A stretch of 50,168 nt of DNA from an uncultured Sphingobacteriaceae bacterium (GTDB lineage: Bacteria; Bacteroidota; Bacteroidia; Sphingobacteriales; Sphingobacteriaceae), in the NCBI GenBank assembly GCA_946887045.1, contig CAMPKC010000033.1, forward strand, positions 1 through 50,168. The letters run 5' to 3'. Shown here in pieces: positions 42,926-50,168 of this stretch. The position numbers and the translations under genes are program-made. Every line of letters starts with the position of its first letter. The stretch's first letter is position 1. The notes beneath the pieces are model-generated. The model saw only the letters and a program-made list of their open reading frames with translations. It was not told where the DNA came from and did no database searches.

Positions 42926-44341
42926 ATGAAATGTATCTTTCAAATTGTCTGCGCTTGTTTTATTGCAGCAGTTTTTCTGCCGGCTAAGCTTTCCGCCCAA
43001 AGTACGGCCAGGAAACCAAATATCATTTTTATTCTGGCTGATGATTTAGGCTACGGAAATTTGACCAGCTATAATCCCAAAAGCCCTGTACCAACTCCAG
43101 CTATTGATAAAATGGCAAAGGAAGGAACCAAATTTACAAGGTTTTATGCAGGAAGCACAGTTTGCGCACCTTCCAGGGCGTCTTTAATGAGCGGCCAGCA
43201 CATGGGTCACGCGTATGTACGCGGCAACGGTAACGTTTCCCTTCGCCCTCAGGATTCTACCCTGGCGCAGCAAATGAAGAAAAGCGGTTACACCACAGGC
43301 ATGTTCGGAAAGTGGGGATTAGGATTAGAGAACGAGCCGGGAGCTCCGCATCTGAAAGGATTCGATAATTTTTACGGATACCTTCTTCAACGGCATGCAC
43401 ATTATTATTTCACCGACCATTTGTTTGAGATACAAAACAGCCAGCTGAAAAAAGTAAAATTAGATTCAAGTCAGTATACTCAGGATTTGATTGTAGACAA
43501 AGCGTTAACGTTTATCAAAGAAAATAAGGAAAAGCCTTTCTTTTTATATCTGCCAATAACACTTCCGCATGCCGAATTAAAAGTTCCGGAAGCATTGATG
43601 AAAAAATACCGCAACGCCGATGGAAGCAGTAAGTTCGGCCCTGAAAAACCTTTTTACCAAAAGGGACAATCGTACCATACGCAATTACAACCGCGAGCAG
43701 CTTTCGCTGCCATGATAGATAAAATGGACTATGATGTGGGGAGAGTGCTGCAGCTGGTGAAAGATCTCGGATTGGATGAAAATACGTACATCTTTTTCAC
43801 CAGCGACAATGGTCCTCACCAGGAAGGTGGTGGAGATCCTGAATTTTTTAATTCGAGCGGACGATTAAGAGGCGTAAAAAGAGATCTCTACGAAGGCGGC
43901 ATAAGAGTTCCGATGATTGTAAGAGCACCCGGAAAAGTTCCTGCCGGAAAGACCAGGGATGATATCTGGGCCTTTTGGGATATAATGCCGACTTTAAACG
44001 AACTGGGCGGTTCGAAAGCACCGCAAAACATCGACGGACTTTCTTTCGTTAATGCACTATCGGGAAAAGCCCAAAAGCAAAAGCATGAGTATCTTTACTG
44101 GCAGTTTAATGAAGGTGAATTTAAAGAAGCTGTATTGCAGGATAACTGGAAGCTGATCAGGTATAAAGAAAAAGGGAAAGCGGAAATTTTGGAACTTTAT
44201 AATTTAAGTACCGATATAGCAGAAAAACATAACCTTTCCGGTAAAAATCCTGTAAAAACAAAAGCATTGCTTGCCTTAATGAAACAAGCAAAGAGTCCGG
44301 CAGAAAATTCTTTATTTAACTGGACTGAAGTAGAACAATAA
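42926..44341 (+). CDS. Sulfatase (arylsulfatase-type), exported
   Basis: 471 aa. Signal peptide MKCIFQIVCACFIAAVFLPAKLSAQ. N-terminal metal motif NIIFILADDLGYGN supplies the Asp pair. The modified residue is C80 in STVCAPSRASLMSG (C-x-P-S-R, oxidised to formylglycine). Further active-site features: GMFGKWGLG, YLPITLPHAELKVP and FFTSDNGPHQEGGGDPEFF. A C-terminal substrate-binding subdomain ends at 'SLFNWTEVEQ'. No sulfatase-maturase gene is next to it, so one must be elsewhere. The substrate is probably a sulfated glycan or aryl sulfate, but this cannot be fixed from sequence. Confidence 0.93.
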   Translation: MKCIFQIVCACFIAAVFLPAKLSAQSTARKPNIIFILADDLGYGNLTSYNPKSPVPTPAIDKMAKEGTKFTRFYAGSTVCAPSRASLMSGQHMGHAYVRGNGNVSLRPQDSTLAQQMKKSGYTTGMFGKWGLGLENEPGAPHLKGFDNFYGYLLQRHAHYYFTDHLFEIQNSQLKKVKLDSSQYTQDLIVDKALTFIKENKEKPFFLYLPITLPHAELKVPEALMKKYRNADGSSKFGPEKPFYQKGQSYHTQLQPRAAFAAMIDKMDYDVGRVLQLVKDLGLDENTYIFFTSDNGPHQEGGGDPEFFNSSGRLRGVKRDLYEGGIRVPMIVRAPGKVPAGKTRDDIWAFWDIMPTLNELGGSKAPQNIDGLSFVNALSGKAQKQKHEYLYWQFNEGEFKEAVLQDNWKLIRYKEKGKAEILELYNLSTDIAEKHNLSGKNPVKTKALLALMKQAKSPAENSLFNWTEVEQ

Positions 44342-44404
44342 TATCGAAAATTAAGCGTAAGATTATAGAACAATTTCAAGGTTAGATAGAAGAGGGAATA
44401 TATT

Positions 44405-44515
44405 ATGTTTGAAAGATTAAAAGAATTAGTTTCTGAGTTTATCAATGGTTTAAAAAAGAGAGAACCGGAATTAATTCCAGTTCCTGTAAGAAATCAGCAG
44501 AGACGCTTTAAATAA
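44405..44515 (+). CDS. Small peptide gene, 36 aa
   Basis: Encodes MFERLKELVSEFINGLKKRE... with a Pro/Val and Arg/Gln-rich end (IPVPVRNQQRRFK). A good ribosome site AGAGGG lies about eight bases before the ATG. The N-terminal half is an amphipathic helix, and the C-terminal part is basic. No family is recognised. It lies 63 bases after the sulfatase and converges with lpxB, so it may be translated from the sulfatase message. Too short for standard gene finders, and I judge it likely real. Confidence 0.5.
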   Translation: MFERLKELVSEFINGLKKREPELIPVPVRNQQRRFK

Positions 44516-44528
44516 AAAATGAGGCTAA

Positions 44529-45635
44529 TTATTTAAGAGCCTGCACAATAAGTCTGGCCGCTTTTTCTGAAGCGCCGGGTTCGCCCATCCTCTCAGCCAG
44601 TTGCTGATAATTTATAAGCATCTGGCTGCGATACAGGGGGTCATGCAAAATAGCATTGAGCTCCTTCGTTAACGATTCAGTATTGCAATCTTCCTGTATT
44701 AACTCCTTTACTACAGGCATATCCATTATCAGATTCACCAAAGAAATATATTTTATTTTAACCAGCATACGGGCAATTCCGATGCTTATGGGATTTCCCT
44801 TATAAACCACAATCTGCGGAATGTCTAGAAGAGCTGTTTCCAGAGTGGCTGTTCCTGAAGCAACAATTGCAGCATCGGCATTTTTTAAAAGATTATAAGT
44901 CTGATTATATACCACTGGTACTTTATAATCTCCCACAAATTCCTGGTAATACTCTTCGGTAAATCCCGGGGCTCCACCGATTACAAACTGGTAATTCGGA
45001 AAATGAGGCAACACGCTCAACATCGCAGGTAAAATTCTTTTGATTTCCTGCTTCCTGCTACCTGGCAGCAGAGCAACAATTGCCTTCTCTCCTAAAGAAT
45101 GAGTTAGCCTGAAACGCTCATCAGCTTTAAATGCTGCAATGGCATCCAGTAAGGGATTTCCAACGTAGTCAACTTCCATTCCCCACGACTTGTAAAAATC
45201 TTTCTCGAAAGGCAGAATACAGAACATTTTATCTACCACCTTTTTTATCTTCAGAACACGCTTCTGATTCCATGCCCACACCTTGGGTGAGATATAATAG
45301 AAAACTTTGATTCCCTTTTTTTTGGCAAATTCGGCGATCTTCAAATTGAATCCGGGAAAATCTATCAGGATTAGAACGTCGGGATTATGTTTTAGAATAT
45401 CTGCTTTTGTATTCTTGAGGTTTTTAAGAATGGTGCGAATATTAAAAAGCACCTCTACAAAACCCATAAAAGCCATTTCAGAATAATGCTTCACCAAATC
45501 ACCACCCTCGGCACGCATCAGATCGCCGCCAAGAAAACGAAAATGTGCGTTCTCATCCTCAGCTTTTAAGGCCTTCATTAAATTAGCTCCGTGCAAATCG
45601 CCTGAAGCTTCTCCTGCAATAAGATAATAGGTCAT
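44529..45635 (-). CDS. lpxB: Lipid-A-disaccharide synthase
   Basis: Joins UDP-2,3-diacylglucosamine and lipid X to form the lipid A disaccharide, at the inner face of the membrane. GT19 family. I start it at MTYYLIAGEASGDLHGANLMKAL, the invariant N-terminus, giving 368 aa. A longer frame adds 12 hydrophobic residues without support. Conserved elements: SEMAFMGFVEVL, LIDFPGFNLKIAEFAKK, YYISPKVWAWNQKRV, LPGSRKQEIKRI and ASGTATLETAL. Its start overlaps the stop of the upstream gene by four bases (ATGA). Confidence 0.95.
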   Translation of the reverse strand: MTYYLIAGEASGDLHGANLMKALKAEDENAHFRFLGGDLMRAEGGDLVKHYSEMAFMGFVEVLFNIRTILKNLKNTKADILKHNPDVLILIDFPGFNLKIAEFAKKKGIKVFYYISPKVWAWNQKRVLKIKKVVDKMFCILPFEKDFYKSWGMEVDYVGNPLLDAIAAFKADERFRLTHSLGEKAIVALLPGSRKQEIKRILPAMLSVLPHFPNYQFVIGGAPGFTEEYYQEFVGDYKVPVVYNQTYNLLKNADAAIVASGTATLETALLDIPQIVVYKGNPISIGIARMLVKIKYISLVNLIMDMPVVKELIQEDCNTESLTKELNAILHDPLYRSQMLINYQQLAERMGEPGASEKAARLIVQALK

Positions 45636-45892
45636 TGCCGCACTTTGTAATAAAAAAATATAAACGCACAAATAAATGTTGCTGATATAACACCCTTTGC
45701 GGTATTTTCCTTATACGACCTGAACAGATATCTAACCAATAAAAGATTTAATGCGACGCACCCTATATAGAGTAAATTGTCTTTTTCTAATACCTTTATA
45801 TTCTTTTTGAGGATCTCTACGAAGAAGAACGCTATTCCTGGAAGAATCAAACCAAGAATTAACCCTAACCAAACATTATCACGCTTTAACAT
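45632..45892 (-). CDS. Small membrane protein, 86 aa
   Basis: Three hydrophobic segments (VWLGLILGLILPGIAFFFVEIL, LLYIGCVALNLLLVRYLF, GVISATFICAFIFFYY) with positive loops. No known family. It overlaps surE by 14 bases at its start and lpxB by four at its end. This tightly coupled place in a surE-orf-lpxB operon makes it a probable real gene linked to envelope upkeep. Confidence 0.75.
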   Translation of the reverse strand: MLKRDNVWLGLILGLILPGIAFFFVEILKKNIKVLEKDNLLYIGCVALNLLLVRYLFRSYKENTAKGVISATFICAFIFFYYKVRQ

Positions 45893-46661
45893 CGAATTTC
45901 CAGCTATTTAAAATTGGGATTGCATGGTGAGCCGTCAGATCGAACTGCACAGGAACAACCGAAACATAATCATTATCCAGCGCCCATACATCGGTATCTT
46001 CGCCTTTATCGCCCGACTGAAAAACTCCAGTGAGCCAGTAATAGTTCCGCTTATGCGGGTCCAGACGTTCATCAAACTCTTCGGCGTATTTAGCATTAGC
46101 CTGCCTGCAGATTTTGATTCCCTTCAACTTAGCGGCATTAGGGAAATTGACATTCAGCAATGTAGCAGGCGGCAGCCCATGTGTCAACACCTGCTGTGCT
46201 ATTGTTTTAATAAATGGAACGCATCCTGAAAAATCAGCGTCGTAGGTAAAGTCGTCGTATGAAAAACCTATCGAGGGAATTCCTTCAATGGCGCCTTCCA
46301 TTGCCGCAGACATGGTGCCAGAATACAAAACATTGATCGAGTGATTAAGTCCGTGGTTAATCCCGGAAACACATAAATCAGGTTTTTTGCCTTTAAAAAC
46401 TTTATTTACAGCCAGTTTTACACAATCTACCGGAGTACCTGAAGATTTGTACATTTCATATTCCGGATAGATGTGTACTTTATCTAAACGAAGCGGTTTA
46501 GCAATTGTAATAGCATGCCCCGTACCCGACTGCGGCCCATCGGGAGCAACCACGACAATATTGCCGAGCGTGCTCATTGCATCCATCAGCACTTTAATAC
46601 CTGGGGCATCAATACCATCATCATTCACTACCAAAATGGTAGGCCTATCATGTTTACTCAA
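45879..46661 (-). CDS. surE: 5'/3'-nucleotidase SurE
   Basis: Metal-dependent nucleoside monophosphatase, 260 aa. N-terminal acidic motif LVVNDDGIDAPGI (D14, D15) binds metal, with APDGPQSGTGHAIT and CVSGINHGLNHSINVLYSGTMSAAMEG for the rest of the active site. The position before lpxB is typical of Bacteroidota. It is the first gene of the three-gene operon, and its promoter must be in the gap above 46662. Confidence 0.95.
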   Translation of the reverse strand: MSKHDRPTILVVNDDGIDAPGIKVLMDAMSTLGNIVVVAPDGPQSGTGHAITIAKPLRLDKVHIYPEYEMYKSSGTPVDCVKLAVNKVFKGKKPDLCVSGINHGLNHSINVLYSGTMSAAMEGAIEGIPSIGFSYDDFTYDADFSGCVPFIKTIAQQVLTHGLPPATLLNVNFPNAAKLKGIKICRQANAKYAEEFDERLDPHKRNYYWLTGVFQSGDKGEDTDVWALDNDYVSVVPVQFDLTAHHAIPILNSWKFDVKA

Positions 46662-47145
46662 AAGATTTCAATTAATTGATGATTGGCGAAATTACTAAAA
46701 AGAAATGGCCGGAGATAGACCATAGACCTGCGTTTTTTTAAACTCCTGTCTTAAATTCAGACATAGATCAGTATTGAAGGTGGGAAAGTTCCTTAAAGCG
46801 ACGTAAAAGAGTTCTAAATCTACTTTTTATAAAGCTAGTTGTATAAGACAGTAATTCGTAAAGTCTACTCAGTACACTATCTAGGTTTTGTAAATCTATA
46901 AGGGTATAAAAATATATTAATATAGAATAGATAAGGTATATCTTTAAAGGGATGACTTAACTATACTTTATATATGCCTTATATATACTTTAACTATACT
47001 TTATCCTCCAGTCTGTCACAACTAAATAGGCCGAATGTCACATCCTAAAAATGGCTATACAGGTTTACTGATTATTAGGAATAGGGTTATACATGGTAAG
47101 CATTAATAGTAATAAACTTGAAATTTTCGACCTGATCACCGTTTA
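46662..47145. other. AT-rich intergenic stretch with TATACTTTA repeats
   Basis: No coding frame. The middle part (about 46899-47007) is very AT-rich, with three exact copies of TATACTTTA at 46972, 46984 and 46995 and a related TATATCTTTA at about 46937. TGTCACA occurs twice at about 47016-47044. It must contain the surE promoter. Confidence 0.6.
46972..47003 (+). repeat. Three TATACTTTA direct repeats
   Basis: Three exact nine-base copies spaced 12 and 11 bases apart, about one DNA turn each. They may be a curved or regulatory segment upstream of surE. Confidence 0.6.
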
Positions 47146-47175
47146 ACCAAAAAAACCTGGCTTAACAACCAGGTT
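47146..47175 (-). terminator. Rho-independent terminator after csbD
   Basis: Minus-strand stem AACCTGG / CCAGGTT (eight-base loop) followed by TTTTTTTGG. Confidence 0.85.
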
Positions 47176-47207
47176 CTTAATCATTAAAAAGCTTAGAAAT
47201 CGTAAGA

Positions 47208-47393
47208 TTATAGACTTCTTAACCAGTCAATCACCCCTTCACGGGTTTTGCCGGTTTTATTTTGCAGGCGACCATAAAGTTCATCTTCTTTACCCTCTTC
47301 GTAGGTCAGGTCATCGTCGGTCAAATCGCCATAGGATTGTTTAATTTTCCCTTTAAGCTCGTTCCATTTTCCTTTTAATTCTAATCTGTCCAT
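47208..47393 (-). CDS. CsbD family stress-response protein
   Basis: 61 aa, the usual size. The pattern [29 protein letters not shown] and [18 protein letters not shown] is the CsbD domain: a small, charged, helical protein expressed under general stress in many bacteria. Molecular role unknown. Monocistronic, with its own terminator. Confidence 0.93.
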   Translation of the reverse strand: MDRLELKGKWNELKGKIKQSYGDLTDDDLTYEEGKEDELYGRLQNKTGKTREGVIDWLRSL

Positions 47394-47680
47394 GTTTTTT
47401 ATAATTATAGGTATTGAGTAAGAACAGGTATGAATACAAAAGGTTTTTGAATCGCCTTTTCATTTAGATCCAATAAGCTTTTAGAAACATTCTTAACCAT
47501 TGATTGAGATTTATGAAAATTATGCCTGCACCTCTCAACTCTCCTAATCGTTTTATAAAAATTATTAATTTAGGGAATATTTTTTTTAATAACCTTAATT
47601 CTTTTCTCGCGTATAAAGGGGCTTAATCCTAAAACTTGCTCGTTTGCAGCAAATTACGAGAAACAATTAATATAGAAAGA

Positions 47681-50168
47681 ATGCGATTGCCGAAACCCCG
47701 CCTCACACATGTATTTATTTTGTTTTTATGGATATTTATTCATTCAGTTTCGGATGGATTTGGGCAGTGCGATAATAATACCATAGCATTTGCTGGTAGC
47801 ACCCCCATCCATAATGCCGCATGCGGAAATAGCGGATATCAACAAGTTGCAGGATCTGTTGCCACCGGAACAAATATTACCTATGGCTGGGAAGTCTCTT
47901 ATGATGGTCAGCCTTTTGTAACATTAAATCCCGGAAGCCCTGTGACAAGCCAGACTCTACCGAAGGACGACATAACCACATTTATTTCACTTCAGAGCCC
48001 CAAATCGGCAACCTATAGAATCAGAAGAGTTGTATACAGTTCTTCTGTTCGATGTAGCGAATCTAATTTGGTTTATCTATATTTTTCTGAAAGTACAAGT
48101 ACTGATTCTCCTGGAGCGATTAGCGGCACACCCCAGGTTTGCAGCGGTGCAAATGGAACCCTAACAGTGAACGGGCAAAACGGCAGAGTTCTCAAATGGG
48201 AATATCTCAATAATGACCCCAGTAGCCCTCTTTATAATACATGGGTAGATTTAAACAACAACGACAATCATCAATATTCCTATTCAAATTTAACTACGAC
48301 AACCTGTTTTAAAACAACTGTTCAAAAAGTCTGTGGTACAGGAACGAGTGAATCGGCTCCGTTCTGCGTAATAGTAGTTCCTGAACCATCCATTAGCACA
48401 CAACCAGCAAACACTTCAGTCTGTAATGGTGCCAACACGAGTTTCACCGTAGGAAGCGCTACTCCGGGTTGGAATTATCAATGGCAAGTAAATACAGGAA
48501 GCGGTTTCTACAACATTTCAGATGGAGTAGCATACAGTGGGGCTACAAGCCCGACATTATCCATTATGGGTGCTACTCTTGCAATGAATAATTATTCCTA
48601 TCAGGTAATAATAAGCAGTATGTGTGGCAGTCCGGCCACTTCTAATGCTGCTACCTTGACCGTCAATCCGGCTCCCGTTATGGACGATCCAATTGATCAA
48701 ATAGTCTGTAATAGCAGTGGAACAACTGCTATAACTTTTACGGGAACAGGTACAACTTATAACTGGACGAATAATAGTCCGGGTATTGGTCTGGCAGCCA
48801 GCGGTTCTGGAAATATACCATCTTTTACCGCTGTAAATACCGGAACAACTCCTATTATCGCCACCATTACCATTACTCCGGTAGCTAACGGATGTCCCGG
48901 AGCTACACAAAGTTTTACCATCACTGTTAACCCCACTCCTACCGTAAACGACCCCGGCGATCAGACTGCTTGTCACAATGGGGCGACAACTGCTATAACC
49001 TTTTCAGGCGCGATTGCTGGAACTTCTTACATGTGGACAAATGACGCGCCATCTATCGGTCTAGCAGCTAACGGGATAGGAAATATTCTTTCCTTTAATG
49101 CTGTGAATACCGGCACCAGTCCGGTTGTCGCTACCATTACGGTAACTCCGGTATTAAATAATTGTATAGGACCTTCTCAGACTTTCACTATTACCGTTTA
49201 TCCAAGACCTACGGTTACTGATCCGCCCGATCAGATACTTTGCAATACCGCTACAACCACAGCAATAAGCTTTAGCGGAGCTACACTTAACACTACTTAC
49301 AACTGGACAAACAACAATACTGCAATTGGCCTTGCGGCAAGTGGTTCTGGCAATATCAATTCGTTTACTGCGACAAATACAGGAACAAACCCGCTGGTCG
49401 CTACCATCACGGTTACTCCAGTAGCAAACGGATGCACCGGGACTGCTCAGACTTTTACCATTACGGTCAATCCTATACCTACGGTTACTGACCCTGCTGA
49501 CCAGATCGTTTGCAATACGGCCTCTGTTAGCGCTATTGCCTTCAGCGGAACTGTTTCTGGTACTACCTACAACTGGACAAACAACAATACTGCCATCGGA
49601 CTGGCTGCAAGTGGTTCTGGAAATATCAATTCTTTTACTGCAACAAATACAGGGACAAACCCTTTGGTTGCTACCATTACCGTTACTCCAGTAACAAACG
49701 AATGCACCGGGACAGCTCAGACTTTCACCATTACCGTTAACCCTACACCGACAGTTACTGATCCTGCTGACCAGATCGTTTGCAATACGGCCTCTGCTAG
49801 TGCTGTTACATTTAGCGGGGCTCTTTCCGGCACCACCTACAACTGGACAAACAACAATACTGCAATTGGCCTGACTGCAAGCGGTTCGGGCAATATCAAT
49901 TCGTTTACTGCGACAAATACAGGAACAAACCCTATGGTCGCTACCATCACGGTTACTCCGGTAGCAAACGGATGTACCGGGACTGCTCAGACTTTTACCA
50001 TTACCGTTAATCCATCGCCTACGGTTACTGATCCTGCTGATCAGATCGCATGCAATAACGAACAAACAACTGCTGTAACTTTTACGGGAACAGGTACAAC
50101 TTATAACTGGACCAATAATAGTCCGGGTATTGGTCTGGCAGCCAGCGGTTCTGGAAATATACCATCTT
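47681..50168 (+). CDS. Large secreted protein of PKD-like repeats (3' end outside the window)
   Basis: Open reading frame of at least 829 codons, running off the window. It starts MRLPKPRLTHVFILFLWIF... with a signal peptide ending near residue 29 (SDGFGQ). Residues 30 to about 330 are Ig-like, with paired cysteines (VCSGANGTLTV, VCNGANTSFTVG, YQWQVNTGSGF). From about residue 333 come repeats of 88-90 residues, each of the form 'PTPTVTDPADQIVCN...AITFSG...TTYNWTNN...IGLAASGSGNI.SFTA.NTGT.P..ATITVTP'. These are PKD-like domains as in Bacteroidota adhesins and gliding proteins exported by type IX secretion. The sorting domain would be at the unseen C-terminus. Minus-strand frames inside it (48557-48976, 49154-50065) are shadows. 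Confidence 0.9.
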   Translation, partial: MRLPKPRLTHVFILFLWIFIHSVSDGFGQCDNNTIAFAGSTPIHNAACGNSGYQQVAGSVATGTNITYGWEVSYDGQPFVTLNPGSPVTSQTLPKDDITTFISLQSPKSATYRIRRVVYSSSVRCSESNLVYLYFSESTSTDSPGAISGTPQVCSGANGTLTVNGQNGRVLKWEYLNNDPSSPLYNTWVDLNNNDNHQYSYSNLTTTTCFKTTVQKVCGTGTSESAPFCVIVVPEPSISTQPANTSVCNGANTSFTVGSATPGWNYQWQVNTGSGFYNISDGVAYSGATSPTLSIMGATLAMNNYSYQVIISSMCGSPATSNAATLTVNPAPVMDDPIDQIVCNSSGTTAITFTGTGTTYNWTNNSPGIGLAASGSGNIPSFTAVNTGTTPIIATITITPVANGCPGATQSFTITVNPTPTVNDPGDQTACHNGATTAITFSGAIAGTSYMWTNDAPSIGLAANGIGNILSFNAVNTGTSPVVATITVTPVLNNCIGPSQTFTITVYPRPTVTDPPDQILCNTATTTAISFSGATLNTTYNWTNNNTAIGLAASGSGNINSFTATNTGTNPLVATITVTPVANGCTGTAQTFTITVNPIPTVTDPADQIVCNTASVSAIAFSGTVSGTTYNWTNNNTAIGLAASGSGNINSFTATNTGTNPLVATITVTPVTNECTGTAQTFTITVNPTPTVTDPADQIVCNTASASAVTFSGALSGTTYNWTNNNTAIGLTASGSGNINSFTATNTGTNPMVATITVTPVANGCTGTAQTFTITVNPSPTVTDPADQIACNNEQTTAVTFTGTGTTYNWTNNSPGIGLAASGSGNIPS
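48677..50168 (+). repeat. Tandem array of 264/270-base units
   Basis: Units begin at 48677, 48941, 49211, 49481, 49751 and 50021. The first is 264 bases, the next four 270 bases, and the last is cut by the window end. Units 3, 4 and 5 are almost identical. The 91 bases at 50078-50168 differ from 48734-48824 by one base, so unit 6 copies unit 1 at a distance of 1344 bases. Confidence 0.92.

Noticed and set aside
48557..50065. Long minus-strand frames rich in Cys, Arg and Ser
   Set aside because: They lie opposite the plus-strand PKD-like repeats. Their repeated, biased composition mirrors those repeats, and the plus frame has a signal peptide and known domain type.

Overview
The window looks like a chromosomal piece of a Bacteroidota bacterium, most likely a Sphingobacteriaceae member (Pedobacter/Mucilaginibacter-like). 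The evidence is a SusC/SusD pair, a FecR/ECF sigma pair of Bacteroidota type, FecR_C/STN architecture, a Nudix-type AraR regulator, promoters resembling TTG-N19-21-TAnnTTTG, AT-rich spacers, a tRNA without encoded CCA, and a giant PKD-like-repeat surface protein.

Layout. (1) 0-6.4 kb: a hypothetical protein, then a sigma-54 response regulator, a HAMP/PAS histidine kinase and a Kup potassium transporter, all on +. (2) 6.4-15.3 kb: a tRNA-Ala(GGC), then a gene-poor accessory stretch with small unknown proteins (DUF551-like, DUF6794-like, DUF6965-like and others), degenerate direct repeats, a five-PAS histidine kinase bracketed by a short direct repeat, and a GNAT acetyltransferase. (3) 15.3-37 kb on -: a polysaccharide utilisation locus for arabinan/arabinogalactan. 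It holds ECF sigma, FecR, SusC, SusD, two GH43 arabinanases, two GH51 arabinofuranosidases, a GH127/GH146 beta-L-arabinofuranosidase, a lipoprotein mutarotase, GH97, a BNR_4/GH145-like propeller and a GH105-like unsaturated uronyl hydrolase. (4) 37.2-42.1 kb on +: araR, araB, araD, araA, closed by a strong terminator. (5) 42-47.4 kb: HAD phosphatase/mutase, sulfatase, a 36-residue peptide, lpxB, a membrane protein, surE and csbD. (6) From 47.68 kb to the end: an open-ended secreted protein built of about 90-residue PKD-like repeats.

How it works together. Arabinan or arabinogalactan is bound and imported by SusD/SusC, cut by surface and periplasmic GH43/GH51/GH127/GH97 enzymes, and the arabinose is converted by AraA, AraB and AraD to D-xylulose 5-phosphate. 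Two control layers are visible. One is an ECF sigma/FecR/STN trans-envelope circuit at SusC. The other is a 19-bp inverted repeat (core TGTCR-N5-ACA, flanks close to AAWTGT...ACAWTT) that I found in the promoter regions of the sigma gene, both GH51 genes, the mutarotase, GH97 and araR. I propose it is the AraR operator. In the best promoters it sits on the -33 element, which suggests repression.

The most notable observations are this candidate AraR regulon, the near-identical higher-order repeats in the terminal adhesin, the degenerate Nudix box of AraR, duplicated GGTAAAAAATC boxes in front of fecR, and repeat-bracketed segments in the accessory region.
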